In this document: positions 13,000 to 25,383 of the stretch, one piece after another
Numbering within the stretch: the first letter of the stretch is position 1
How the letters are laid out: every line of letters begins with the position of its first letter
Assembly (NCBI RefSeq): GCF_021130785.1
Contig: NC_060208.1
Location: 171,796,501 to 171,860,500, forward strand
Reading direction: 5' to 3'
Origin: Homalodisca vitripennis
Taxonomy: Eukaryota; Arthropoda; Insecta; Hemiptera; Cicadellidae
DNA length: 64,000 nt
Program-made: the position numbers and the translations under genes
The notes under the pieces: generated by a model
The model's input: only the letters and a program-made list of their open reading frames with translations
What the model was told of the DNA's origin: nothing
Database searches by the model: none

Positions 13000-15900
13000 T
13001 CAGCTGATGAAAGTAAACTATCCGAATTGAATGACAAGTATAACAGACATCGAAAAGAAGAATAGCCTCCGCAGATTGACAAACAGAATACACTAACTTG
13101 GTTGCCCCTGTTGCAATACATATAATGTACATCCCAGTGACATCTAGCGGAAGTTCGATGAACTAAATGGCAGAACACAATGCCAAGGGCGTCTCTCTAC
13201 TGACCTTGGCCACAGAGAATAGAGGCCCTGCAACAGTATACAATCATCGTACGTACAGACCATCACACAATAGCGAAATTCCGAAATATGTGCTTTTATC
13301 ACAAATTGTGGAAGCGATTTTATGGCTAGTATGGATTTTGTTATGATGGCAGCACACCGAAGGAACATGTAAATCTTTCTCTATGTGATTTTCATCAAAT
13401 CTTGCCTACATTGGCGGCTCTAAACCATCGCGCGGGGCACTGTTTGGTAAGGGCGCACAATCAATATAAACATACAATGTAAAATGGATTTCACTTTACA
13501 ATTACATCTATTCGGAGAGTTTATTCCGTTTCGTAGCATGACTAATCTGATGGATTCCGGAAAACTCCTGCGTTACAGAAACAACTTTCCTGCTCTCGTT
13601 CTTCTGAGAATTGATAAGGAGAATCGCTGATGATTCAGCGCGATTACATTGATTTCTTCCGTCCGCGGTTTCTAGATGAGAGAATTCCAAATGCAATTAA
13701 TAAAGTCAAACTACCTATTATGTAATGGCAGCGGCGTATTCGGGGTTTCCTTATAAAATGTGTTCATATATCATAGACAATTATATATAAATTTGATTCT
13801 ATCATTATTATATCATCGGTTGAATTGTTTCAGAAATATTCATGGAGCTGACTGTCACTGATATAAGATCAGGGAAAGTAAATATGTTCGTTAGTACACA
13901 CTATCCAACGCTATATAGTAGATGTTTTGTTTCTGTACAGTTTCTGGGTAATAGAATCCGCCCTAGTCGTAGAAATTCCAGTGCACAATTTCTGGAATTC
14001 CTACATCTTTAAATAGTCTACGTTATATTCTAAAAGGTCAATAAATGGAAAGGCAGTAGCGGGACTAACCTATAGAAGTGACTAATAATTCTTATAACGG
14101 CCTGTGGATATATATATCTAGAAAAAGAACGTTAAATGGTTACTTTGTATATTTTAAAATAATATGCATCACTAAATTCCTTAACACAAAAGTGTTATTA
14201 ATATATTCTATTAATTTTATACATATTTTTGTAGTGTGTTTTTCATTTAATATATTACAATGATCACTGACTTCTAAATATTAAAGTAATAAGTATGTAT
14301 ACAAGTTCATTACTATTGTCTATATTACTTTCTATAATTCGGCCAATATAATTTTCAATACAATCTTGTACTTACGGAATAATTACTTCGTTTTCATTGA
14401 CATTATATTTAAAAAATAAAATTATGCGTTTATGATAACTGAGATAAAAAATTTAAATTCCGGAATAAAACCTCGCCAAACATCTTGTAAACACAGTATC
14501 TATTGTTGTTCCACATCTTGTTGTACATATGTTTTTATCGTTTGACATTGTTGAATTAATTTATGTATTAAAAAATCAACTCATGGTTTTGACGTTTCTT
14601 GAACAAAATTTATATTAACAATTTTATGTAATTTATTTAAGCGGATGTAGTAAGGTAAGGCCCAATTGAGTAAAGGTTATAGTTATATTCAACATAAATA
14701 CTAATTTTCTGAGTGCTGTGTTGTTTAAAAACGGACCGACTCCCTCCCCCCTCACAAGAAGATTTGGCTGTCTTCTGAGGCGGGCAGGTCGAATGAGGCG
14801 CACTGTTTTACACAATCATATATTGCATTTATTGTAGCATTTATTAATGCATTTATTTTTGAACAAAAAATCTAATTTTTATAGCCTTTATTTAAAAAAG
14901 TAGGTGCTTCTAACTGGGTCTTTATATTCTTAAGTTTTCTCAACTTCATTGTTTCAATAGTATATGAACAAACAAATACAAGAAACCAGATGCTTTTTGT
15001 ATGTAAACTACTATTACTATATTGAGTTATTACTTAATAAAAATTAAGTAAAAACTTAACTTTTAATTCTGTTTCTCATATGAAAAAGATCATTGTAGGC
15101 CGCACGGATTTATTAGTGCATTTATTAATTGTATTGTCAACCTCGGCTACGCCTCATTCGTAACACACGATTTCGTACTGAAATCAATCACTTTTGCTCC
15201 TATATGGTGACGAAAACTATTATTTGAACACATGTGATCGTGGTACAAAGTTGCCAGAACACTCATGACAGCAATTACTAATTTTCTCTTTCAAAATTAA
15301 AATATGTTTATGTTAAAAATGTAATTTCGTGTTCTTCAATTGGAAGTTTGGACATTTAACCAAGTTTGCTAATCTAAATTTCAACTGAATGGTTTGAAGA
15401 CAGTTTAGTAATCCAAAGTGTAACGTGGCTAGAGCGTGCCCAAACCATTCCATTCATAGACTGAACTATAAATACCCGGCTGACCTTGAAACAAACTGTT
15501 CTGAAACGACTAAAAACCTATCAAAAATTACTTTTCTTACACCAGTCTATTCTTACAGTATTCGCTAGTTTGTGAGAAATCTAATGATTCTGATTTAATA
15601 AATAAGTTGTTATCTAATTGTTCGTTTGTAACTATGGTACGAATGTGTTCTGACATTTGGAGCATAAAGAAGCTCTTACATAGCAGCGGAAAAAATCATT
15701 CAAGACTGTAATTTACGTCTGTATCTAGGCCCGTGTTTAGGCACGTGCTATTATTTGCTCACGTACAGGGCGATAAGATTTGTGAGGCGGCAGTTTCAAA
15801 TTTTAATTTTTATATTCATAATCAAATATTCACAAAGTAAAAAAATATTTATAATACGTTGTATTACTTATGAGCCATGCCATAAGTGTCTGAATGAGGA
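13000..15900. other. No gene recognised; moderate-GC start, AT-rich rest
   Basis: The part 12,970-13,440 is GC-richer than its flanks and could be 5'UTR and promoter of the exon just described, but no TATA or initiator element could be chosen with confidence. The rest (13,700-15,900) has only short frames. A minor hairpin AGAAATTCCAG/CTGGAATTCCT lies at about 13,970-14,001. Confidence 0.3.
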
Positions 15901-15927
15901 CCGTAACGTATATAAGGTTATGTAGAT

Positions 15928-16284
15928 CAGGGGTCTACAAACTGTTTCGTTCGTGGGCCAAAATGAAAGATCTTTGAGAACAGGCAGGTCCAGAATTGAG
16001 AGACTATGTGGCTATAGGTAGACTATGTATAGCAAAAAATTAAAAGTTCTATTGTAAATACGACAATGTAGTAGATTCCTGAAGAAAACTTTAAAACATT
16101 TTCATACATAATACATTTTTCTCATATTTACTCAAATTAATATTCTTTGTACTAGTTGACAAAGCCCAAGTTACAGTTTTCTATTCAGTTATCCCTTGTT
16201 TTTCTTGTGTATGTGAGAAAGTTATATACGGCCATTTTTAGCCAATAATGTCAATCTACCTTGGCTCGAAGTTTGAAACCCCTG
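15928..16284. mobile_element. Short non-autonomous hAT-like element (degenerate)
   Basis: The ends are CAGGGGTCTACAAACT and AGTTTGAAACCCCTG, imperfect inverted repeats with the CAGGGGT...AAACT form typical of hAT elements. The left end continues into a GTGGGCCAAAATG string also common in hAT termini. No 8-bp target duplication remains (ATGTAGAT against TTACCAAA). The interior has no ORF. Confidence 0.55.
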
Positions 16285-17454
16285 TTACCAAAATATATTT
16301 CAGGCGTTCATAAGAAAGATTCCCTCTATAATTGGATTCATAAAAAACAATTTTTAGAAGTTAGTCCTTAGATTTGATATGTTCATCTAAAATTTGAAAA
16401 CTTTTTACTTGTAAAGTGTTTTGTTCTCTTAAAGTCATCGCCCAAAAACCTGCAACGAAAAATATAAAAACCTGGATGTGCGACAATTTGCTGATTAACT
16501 ATTGACAAATCATTAATCAATTCAATTAATCAATCAACCTAGGATTCAGAATACATTTGAGACCCTAGAGTAATAAAACGGAGGATCTTTATTATTTTAG
16601 CAATCCTTGCGGTATTCTTTCAATTTCTCATTTGCAGCTTGTTCAATCAGTTCAAGTTGAAGTTCTGAAGGTGCATTTTAAATTTCAAACTTTTTAATAT
16701 ATGTTTTAGGTATTAGCTGTATTTGGCAAATTTAAAAGTGGTTCCAAATTATGTTTCTTAATTTATTTTTAAATAGTTCTAGAGGCTATCAAACGGACGT
16801 ACGAATTTTCGCGTTAAAGTTTCAAGTTTAAACAAATAAGATGAGTGGCATAAGATCTACTGCAAATGCAAACTTCCCACGCCAGTGATTATCTGAAACT
16901 CTTCTACGGGCTTGGCCTGTTAAATCGTGAGCATGTCCAATAGCTTGACGTAGTTAAAAACCTTAATAGCATTCTCCTGTGCTTAACCAACGAACATCAC
17001 AATGATAGGGCACACCTGGATATTTACTCCCGAAAGAAAAAGGTTAAACTGGCGGTGATTCAGAATGCTAGACGTAATACAATTCACTTCTAACAATTAC
17101 CTTTATTACTTCCACTACATTTACCTTCAACACTTTGAACTGCATACCAAACACTTACTACTAAGCCTGTTTTAGGGCCATAAATAATTATTCTTCCATC
17201 TATAATTATTTCCATAAGCATTTTAGATGAAGTTAAAGATTAGCAATTGTTTAATTTATCGTCGTGAATAAACTAATTTATCGCGATGTCGAGCATCAGG
17301 AGCAGGAGGCCTGACGGGTGCACCATCCTAATAATATATATGAGTGTGTGTGTTTTTTTATAAAGTCTTAACACGAATTTATCAGATTCAAACGACAAGA
17401 GATATCACAACCAAATTTGGCATATCGTTACTGGTAATAGTAAGCTACTCTTCT

Positions 17455-18290
17455 GTGTACAGGGTGATCGGTTGTCACCTTTGGGGACTCAGCCTTGAGT
17501 TGTACATTACATTAAGGTCTTGTTGAACTGAAATCAGTGCCGCAAACCGGATTTCAAATTATGTTTAAAGTTTTAAAAACGTTTAATAGGCCTATGTCAT
17601 AAGAAGTAACTAATACTGTACATGTTACAAGTTGAAGGGAATTGTTATTTGAGTGAAATAATTTCATAATATGTGTTTGAAATGCCCCCACCCCTCCGAC
17701 CGTCTGGCAATGTGCTGACCTATTTATAAAAGCTGGCTACTTGATTTTGTATGTATTCTCTTGGAATAGCTTCCGTACTTTCCTGTTTGATTTCGATCAG
17801 ATATGTATGTCGAATAAATTGATCAATCTTGTCTTTGAGGTAGCTCCATAAAAAGTAGTCGAGCGGAGTAGGTCAGGAAAACAAGCTGGCCACTCAGTCG
17901 CTTTACATCTGCCAATCCATTGGTGTGAGACAATTGAATCTAAAAATTGCCTCACTTGAAAACCATAGTGTGGCGGTGCTCTGTCTTGTTGGAAAAACGT
18001 GTTTGGAGTCAACGCCAAGACTGAATAGGAAATATCTCATTTATATATTTTATAATATTTTAATAATTGATGGCATTTTAATTTCCATCAATGAAACATG
18101 GTCTAATAATTGAATCACGTATTATATCTGCCAACACGCTACAATATTGGGAATTTTGTGTGTGACACTCTAACATCAAGTGTGAGTTAACATTATCCAA
18201 ATTTTAGTAGTTATGCCTGTTAACATGGTCATTCAACATAAAAGCTGACTCATCTAAGAATACAATACCGTCCAAAATTATTTGGTTTTG
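17455..18290 (-). pseudogene. Tc1/mariner-superfamily transposase relic
   Basis: Read on the minus strand from about 18,285: DESAFMLNDHVNRHN, then SIIRPCFIDGN, then FFQQDRAPPHYG (18,018-17,960), WIGRCKATEWPACFPDLL and near the end GHFKHIL with a stop at 17,664-17,666. These correspond in order to the IS630/Tc1/mariner DDE blocks: DE-x-x-F, the FQQDGAPPH catalytic block, WIGR...EWPPRSPDLTPLDFFLWG and the GG-x-FEHLL tail. Stops, frame changes and the altered SPDLTPLDFFLW motif show it is dead. ACAGGGTGATCGGTTGTCACC at about 17,459-17,479 may be its 3' terminal repeat. Confidence 0.8.
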
Positions 18291-18310
18291 GTAAATTATG
18301 TTAATAATAA

Positions 18311-18675
18311 TTTCACCCATATAAAAAGCCAAAATATATGGGTGTAAAATTCTTTAATATACTTCCAAATTACTTAAAATTAACAGAAAAGACTAAAATC
18401 TTTCAAATTAAATTTCGAAATGACGTAACTAACTTACCATTATATTCCTGCTCTGATTTTTTTGAAATTCGTAATAGATAAAGAGTGTATGCATTTATGT
18501 TACCATTTATTTTATACTTATCTAAATTATTCATAATTAATATTGTTTATTATTCATCATTGTTTATGGATTTATTGTGTACTTTATAAACATCCACTGT
18601 ATTTAGAAATATATACTGTGTTTATATTCTTGACACCATTCATGTACATCATATGTAAACTTTGAATAAAGATGT
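18311..18675 (+). pseudogene. LINE 3' end fragment
   Basis: A short frame 18,311-18,481 reads KPKYMGVKFFNILPNYLK and ends LPLYSCSDFFEIRNR-stop. This is the same terminal block as at 4,153-4,527 (YYKGLKFYNKIP). The 3'UTR ends GAATAAAGATGTTTCTGATT at about 18,662-18,681, sharing the TTTCTGATTCTG tail of the 4.9-kb copy. It directly abuts the 5' side of the mariner relic. Confidence 0.65.
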
Positions 18676-18980
18676 TTCTGATTCTGGTTCACTGAATTCC
18701 ATCCGACGACGATCAAAATTGACTTCGCTCAGTAGCTGTTGGTTATGAGGGTTGTACCGCCCCCCCCCCTTTTGATATAAATATTCAAGGTATATTTTAA
18801 CTTGCATTAAACTGAAAATATACTCGTAGTCGAACAATGTATCATAATCCAGTTTTGTTTTAATTTGCTTTTAGTTTGTTTGACACATAGTATACATAGA
18901 CATACGCACAAGACTCATGCTTCGTAATGTTTCGGTATGACGAGTCCGTCTGTGACTCGTGGCGGTTGACAAATACAATG

Positions 18981-19240
18981 CGAGTTCAAAGTATGGATAC
19001 ACTCTGTTTAGTTTTTGGTGGATAACAATGGAAGGTTGCAAATCGGGACACCTTTCTATAAAAAGAAGTGAACTTTTAGTCACTGTTTCAACTTTGCCCA
19101 CTGTCTCAAAATGGGATTGGGGGAGGGGTTCAAAGTTTTAAATGTAAAGACTCATTAAGGGGCACCTCATTTGAAAAGATAGATCTTTCTATCTCAACCC
19201 AGTACAAAATGGCAGCTCAATGAAATTAATAAAAAACTAA
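18981..19240 (+). repeat. Left inverted arm of hAT-like element
   Basis: Pairs as a diverged inverted repeat with 21,065-21,338. Shared words include CTCTGTTTAG, GGATAA, CGGGACACC, AGAAGTGAAC, TTTTAGTCACTGTT, AACTTTGCCCA, TTTTAAATGTAAAGACTCAT and TTTCTATCTCAACCC. It flanks the transposase relic at 19,850-20,770. Confidence 0.65.
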
Positions 19241-19849
19241 TTTAGGCAAAAAATTAACATCCATATTCAGAAGGTAACTTCAATAGACATCCACTCTCCT
19301 TACAAACTCAAACTTGTTTTACAGTTATTACCTGCTGCAGGGCAGACCTCCCTCGTATCCGTTTTGAAGAAATCCAATATCAGTTTCGGGTTAAAATTAA
19401 CAAAGTTAAGACGTGTTTTTGTGATACTTTAGGTTGAAATAAAGTATTTAAGTGAACAAGAGCGTATTATGATCCTGATGATGCGGGGCTACGGAGACCG
19501 GTGAGATATTATGATGAAATAAGGAATTTATTTAATGACACATTTCGTATGAAAAACTAAAAATATACATTCATTATTGCCTTTATGCGAGACTAAATGT
19601 TTAATGAATGTTAAAAAATTTAATTAGCATTAATATACCTACAGTTCAACAAACTACTCTTACATTAAAACGATTAGATATAAAAAAAGAGATAGCTACG
19701 CCATCGCATGAATAGCGTTATGGTGAGAGACTCGAAGGCGCATTCGTCACTATTTCTTGGGACGTGTTGACTTGACGCTACACATGACTCTTCCACCCAG
19801 ACAAGCCAATAAGCATGACATCGACTGGCAAACATATGTTGTAATATGT

Positions 19850-20770
19850 AGTCTGCTGATAGTAGCAGTTCAATGTCGGGTCGAAAAGGGAGCTTCAAGC
19901 TCCGTCCCAGGGAAACCGACCATTCGATTTGGACCCATTGCATTATCCATAGAGAAGCATTAGCGAACATCTCACTAAGGAACCGCACGATATAATTAAA
20001 ATTGTTATCGGTGCAATCAACTACATTAAAAACTTTCCTAAAAAGTAGGGGTTTTTTAACAGATGAACAAGGACATGTGATCTGACCGCTCATGTTTTAT
20101 TCTACACTAGTAAGTAGTGTTAGTTGCCTCTTGGTAACTCTATTTCTAGAGTGTTTGAGCTGAGATACGACACATGCGCTTACCAGAAGGATAAACACCA
20201 TGTCATTGCCGATAAATTTATTGATAAGAACTTTCAATCAAAAATAGCTTTTCTTATTGAATTGTTTGAAAAGTTGAACACACTAAGTAAGTAATTGCAA
20301 GAAAAGAACACAAATATCTTAAACCTGTCAGACAAAGTGGAAGGTTTTTAAACGAAACAGTTTATTGGAGAAAGACCTTTCCAAACTGAGTGTATTTTGA
20401 TGAATATCACCCCTATCAAAGATGTCAACGAAGGATATAAAATCTTTTTAACAAAGCAATGCATCTAACCGTTCCTGAGATTGAACAACTGGTTGAATTC
20501 CAAACAGATGCTTCGTTAATTATTAAATTAAAAACGAATTATTTGCTAGAGCTTTGGTGTAACGTCGAAAAAAGTGAACGTGCAAATCGCCAGGAAAACT
20601 TTGCTTGTGATAATACTCTTTGCTAATTCCTAACCTTTTGAGGTGGGCTTCTCAGCTGTGGCAGTCATCAAATCAAAATACAGGTCAAACTTAAAAAAGT
20701 GTGTGTTGCAGTTTCCAACATCAGTCCAGACTTTTGTGTACTAGTTAAAGGAAAATATCTTTCCTTCGCA
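19850..20770 (+). pseudogene. hAT transposase relic (ZBED5/Buster-like)
   Basis: Plus-strand fragments in shifting frames read: THCIIHREALA (about 19,934-19,966), INYIKNFPKK, VFELRYDTCAYQKDK, ADKFIDKNFQSKIAFL, LFEKLNTLSK, LQEKNTNILNLSDKVEGF (about 20,295-20,350) and PFEVGFSAVAVIKSKYRSNL (about 20,634-20,695). This is the order in ZBED5/FAM200/GTF2IRD2-type hAT transposases: a C-x-x-HRE-x-LA block, INYIK, the QGKN-x-N-x-x-x-LSDKV block and the C-terminal dimerisation block ending in S-A-x-x-x-IK-x-KYR. Several stops and frameshifts make it a pseudogene. It lies between inverted arms, consistent with a whole decayed element of about 2.4 kb. Confidence 0.78.
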
Positions 20771-20979
20771 TAGACATTTAGCAAATATGTCCGATTGGCT
20801 CGTGTGAAACTTTAAACAAATATTACGGACCGTGATGAATTTCATTAGATATAATCTGACTAGCTAAACCGTAATTTTTATGAAGCAATCATTGAATTAT
20901 TGCAACAATATTTAAATTTTAAAACAACATTTAAAAATCTTAGACTGCCCCCCAAAAAGTCCATTTTAGCGAAATTATT

Positions 20980-21338
20980 CGCTTTTGTTTCCTATAGGGG
21001 TGTACTGAGTTACATTTTTCTATATTTTGTCCAATGAAGGTTGAACAGGGTCCATCCATGCTTTTAACTAGATTAATTTCAATTAACTGCCATTTCCTAC
21101 GGGGTTGAGATAGAAAGCTCTAGTTTGCACTGTTCTTCTTCTTTTATCAAGACTTAATGAGTCTTTACATTTAAAACATTTGAGGCGCCTCCTGTGGGAT
21201 AATGGAATTTTGGGGAAATGGGCAAAGTTATAACAGTGACTAAAAGGTTCACTTCTATTTCCTATAACGGTGTCCCGAGTTCCATCCCTCCACCTTTATC
21301 CATCATAACTAAACAGAGCTTATTCATACTTTTAACTC
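20980..21338 (-). repeat. Right inverted arm plus internal direct repeat
   Basis: 21,065-21,338 is the inverted partner of 18,981-19,240. In addition, 20,980-21,075 (GTTTCCTATAGGGGTGTACT to CATGCTTTTAACTA) resembles 21,250-21,338 (ATTTCCTATAACGGTGTCCC to CATACTTTTAACTC) in direct orientation, so the right end carries about one and a half arms. Confidence 0.55.
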
Positions 21339-21889
21339 ACACTGTATAACAAATACCTCATTTCCGGCGCTTCGAGCGAGTGAGATAGCGAGCAAAGGTC
21401 ATGAACCAGTCTGTTATCTCATAGAACGGCTAATTTGTATATTAACGTAGTTCTCATCGCTTCCGTTGTTGGCGCTAGTCCTGTATTAGTCACTTGTGTT
21501 ATTCAAGAATATCGATAGTGGTAGTTGTAACAGAAATAAAATAAAATTACAAATCCTCTAGATTGCTCATTTTACCATTTAAAAATATTCTAATTTTTAA
21601 AAGTCCGTTTTTCATCTAGTATTGAGTGATAGATGACGGGAAGGGGCGGGTAAAAATGGAGGGGTTCAACCTGACTGCACAGGGGCGCACAATTACGTAA
21701 TACGTGCATGCCTGTATCAGCTGTGTTCGGCTGAGAGCTGCACAGAGTACAGGCTAGGCTTCACACGTTTTACTGACGAGACGCATGGTTAGCTCTCTGG
21801 TTCCTGAGAAAAGCAGAACGGCTACAGCGTGATTATACTTAGACCTTGGTTACGGTAATTTTTTGCGCTTTCTACTGAAGCAAACAAAG

Positions 21890-21985
21890 CCTTCACTGGA
21901 ATCTCGTCAATAGGTCGAAATGGTTGACCATTTGAACCCTAAGGTCTATTGCTTTACCACTACACGAACCGCTTTTTATCGGGTC
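21890..21985 (-). repeat. Possible tRNA-derived SINE remnant
   Basis: On the minus strand GCGGTTCGTGTAGTGGTAAA is followed about 25 bases later by GGGTTCAAATGG, loosely like RNA polymerase III A and B boxes. Spacing is short and no cloverleaf can be drawn, so this is at most a decayed SINE. Confidence 0.25.
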
Positions 21986-22099
21986 CAGACATTTCGGGAA
22001 TTTTTCTTATTTTGGGCTGCACAAGTCTTATTTTGTGTTTTTTCATTTCAAAGTTACATTGTTCATATGTAACAAGCTAAGCCAAATAAAAATAAAAAT

Positions 22100-23810
22100 T
22101 ATAACAGTAAGAGTTATGCATATTATGTGTTACGTTTTGCCTGTATTCTAAATTTTCAATATTTTCACTGCACATTAGTATGTATACGAGTAAATCAATT
22201 TCTTAAGACAGCTGAGGTATTGGTAGAATACATTTGGAATCATATGAGGAAAAATACCGCTGTCAAATAACTATCAATTAGAATTTAGAAGTTTCGTGTT
22301 ATTTGACAATAATGGGCATTTTTATCCGATTTACAACGCAATGGAAGAAGTTCAAGCAAATGATTTAAATATCGGAACTTCCTCTTGGCAATACTGGAAT
22401 AAGAACAATTTCATCGCTATCGGTTGAAGATACAGAGTAACAAGAAATTTAGTATTGTAGCAATAAAAAATACAGGGATTTTAGCTGTACTAGCCTAGTA
22501 GGCTGAAACTTGTGAATCTATAAAAATACTCTAGACAAGATATGAAAAATTACAACGCTGATTCAAACTATTTACGTGTCATTAGTTTTTTCATTGAAAC
22601 TGGTAAATAAATACACGACACACAGGTAATGTACCTTGTATGAATCACCAACAACACTATTTACACAAAATATTATGTGGTTTTAATATCACGTAACTTC
22701 GTGTAAGTTGGATGGGGGACGTTTTCTTTAGATACAGCCCTGAATAGCTGGATCGTTAAATTGAGCAGGAGAAGAGGTGAGAGGTCATTTTGATCTAATA
22801 CTAAATGTCACCTACTCCGAGACATTTCCTCTCTGTTGTCTTCATCCAACACAGTAACCGAAGAAATCAAGCTTCGTAATGTTGATGAACGATCTGCAAT
22901 TTACATTTCATGATAATAATAATAACTTTCAAATAGCGTTAACTAGCAAGGGATGAGCATTTTTTTAATACTTGTTTAATTTCTGAGGGGAAAAATTGAG
23001 TAACCAGCTTAAGAGCCGGCTGTACTGGTGGCCATCTTGGCTTTTGCCTTAAAAGAACAATACTAAAACAATTTTACGATAATCTTTTTAGTAGAAGAGT
23101 TATAAGGCGTGTTACTTTATAAATATACGATTAATACTAATTCAAACTCTCTTTATACTTTTTCCTAGTTTTATCCTTAATTGGTTTTCCAGGGGGAAAA
23201 TCTCAATATTGTTTATTTTATATCGTTAAATATTGAGTGTTTTGAACTTTATAAGAACAACTAATTAATGTTTACATGCGTTTTAATCATATCTTTCAAA
23301 TTAGACACCTTCCATATTCTACGGCCAAAAATAAGGACGTAAAAGTGCTCGAAGTTTACCATGAATTGCTCTTATGAGGTTAAAACTCTAGGTAGTTTCA
23401 TTACAGTCAGTCGGCTCTTGAAGTTTTAGTAGGAGAAATTTATTTATTCTATTCATGTAACTTAATTCTGTAAAATTACTAGTTTCAGGAAACTAAAAAA
23501 TAAGTAAAGAGAAATCAAGTATTTGTTGTCTGTTATAATATACGTTAGGAAGTTATTCAGATTTCAATTTGTTGTGAAAGGGTGACCTGGGGCGTATCCA
23601 GTGACTTTATTTAGAGGAGAGATAATGCCGGGAGTCTAGGGCATATGTTTACTATTGAGAATAATTCAAAGTAAAAATTATTAAGCATATGTTTTATGCC
23701 TTGCCAGGGAGGGACAGTACCACTACTGCATAATTGCAGTATTTCAGTGCACTAATGTAAATACTATTTTTATGATTACCAAGAAGGTTATGTGTTAAGT
23801 CCACATACAC
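22100..23810. other. AT-rich stretch, no gene seen
   Basis: No frames with recognisable motifs and no paired terminal repeats noticed. Confidence 0.35.
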
Positions 23811-23819
23811 ACAGATATA

Positions 23820-24418
23820 CAGTAGAGTCCCGTTAATCCGACCTAATTGGGACCGAGCCCTATTCGGATTATGTGATTGTTCGGATTAGCCAGAATTACA
23901 GAAAAATACGGTTTTAAACTTGAGAATGGGTCTATTTTGTTATAGATTTGAGAATACTAAGCACATTTACCGTATTTAGTGTGAGAGTTCTATTGTTAAG
24001 CAATGTGAGTCATCCAATAAACTCTCTTCAATGCGACAGAAGACAATAACTGAACTTATGTCTTTTAACAATTAATATTGTACTCAATAATAATATCAGT
24101 ACTGTACGTCCAATTTTTGTTTGATTTCACTTCTTAATACAGTAATTTAACTCATACTTAACCTATAAGTTTCAATTTGGTACAGTATTTAACTTTATTA
24201 TATATGTACTGTACCGTACACAATGTGTCTTAATAAAATACTGTATGTCTATTTAATTAAAGTTTTCTTTGTTTATGTACGAAATGATGCACCCATTTTC
24301 ATTTTTTAAGTAATTAGTTCCTATAACTGTTCATTATCGTTATAAATAATTCCTCCTGGACCTGTTCGGATTAACCGACGTTCGGATTACACGTGTTCGG
24401 ATTAGCGGGACTCCACTG
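23820..24418. mobile_element. Non-autonomous pogo/Tigger-type element (MITE)
   Basis: The ends are CAGTAGAGTCCCGTTAATCC and, inverted, GGATTAGCGGGACTCCACTG, with TA on both sides (23,818-23,819 and 24,419-24,420): the TA duplication expected of Tc1/mariner/pogo elements. Both subterminal regions repeat TTCGGATTA (about 23,862 and 23,879 on the left; 24,366, 24,381 and 24,395 on the right), a possible array of transposase-binding sites. There is no ORF inside, so it needed a transposase supplied in trans. Confidence 0.85.
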
Positions 24419-24579
24419 TACATACATTCATACAAAGCCTATATATACTGATCAGGGTGCTGAAAAGTCTTGAAACTGTCTAATATTTTTGGTGCAAACA
24501 AATCTTTGTACAGTGATATGGTATAAAATTTAACTTTTTGTGCATTCAGTACCTTTTCACCACCTCAAGGGGGCGGCCC

Positions 24580-24940
24580 GTAAGGAGGTGGTGGAAAAAT
24601 CTAAAATGTGAGTATAGGTCGATGTGTATACTATTTTAAAGGTATTAATTGGTAGAACATCATGCCGCAAATTAGACATCAAATAGGTTATCCTAAACGA
24701 AATGGCCATATCAGATGAAGCTACAAAACTTGATTACTGTACACAAACATCTACTTTAAGATGTATTCAGTGTCCTGCTATTCTTCTATGGGAACGGTCC
24801 ACGAGGAGTCAGTAGAAAATCTGATGTTAGTATAGGTTGATATGCACATCATTGTAAAGGGCTAGTCAAGCAAAAAAGAATGCCGTAAACCTCACTTTAA
24901 AGAATTTATCCGTTACAAAATGGTAGCGGGTCAAAGATTT
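24580..24940 (+). repeat. Dispersed repeat, two units (same family as at 2.1-2.5 kb)
   Basis: Unit one (about 24,590-24,690) has GAAAAATCTAAAATGTGAGT, TATAGGTCGATGTG, TTTTAAAGG, CATGCCGCAAA. Unit two (about 24,805-24,930) has GAAAATCTGATGTTAGTATA, TAGGTTGATATG, TGTAAAGGGCTAG, AATGCCGTAAA. Confidence 0.5.
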
Positions 24941-25383
24941 AAAAAGTAAACTGTAAATTCAGCAGAAAATTCAGGACGTTGCTTTAATTGGTTTAATTTT
25001 ACATTAACAATTTTTAGTAGTCAGTAACAAAATCAAAACAAAATCATCTACCTAGATTGTCATAGGTGTTCTGATAGATTTACCTCGGTATCTTGGCAAT
25101 ATCCCAGCCGATGATAAAACGCTGACAACGCGTTCAGGACGTATAATGAATTTATACTAAAGAGTACAAAATAATTTTGAATTAAAAGACTAATTTCTGA
25201 TGTTGGATGAACAGTTTAAGTTCAATATGTAACAATCTATTTTCAATATTTCAATCAAATTTGGAACTTACATTTGAATAGATAAGAGGAAAAAATGTGT
25301 TATTATTTTGTAATATTTAAAATGGCATTTGTTGAATATTTTTTAATCAAATAAAAAACAGTATGGTTATAAAAACCTTTATT

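Noticed and set aside
19674..20093. 139-codon minus-strand frame as a gene
   Set aside because: It is the shadow of the plus-strand hAT transposase relic (THCIIHREALA and following).
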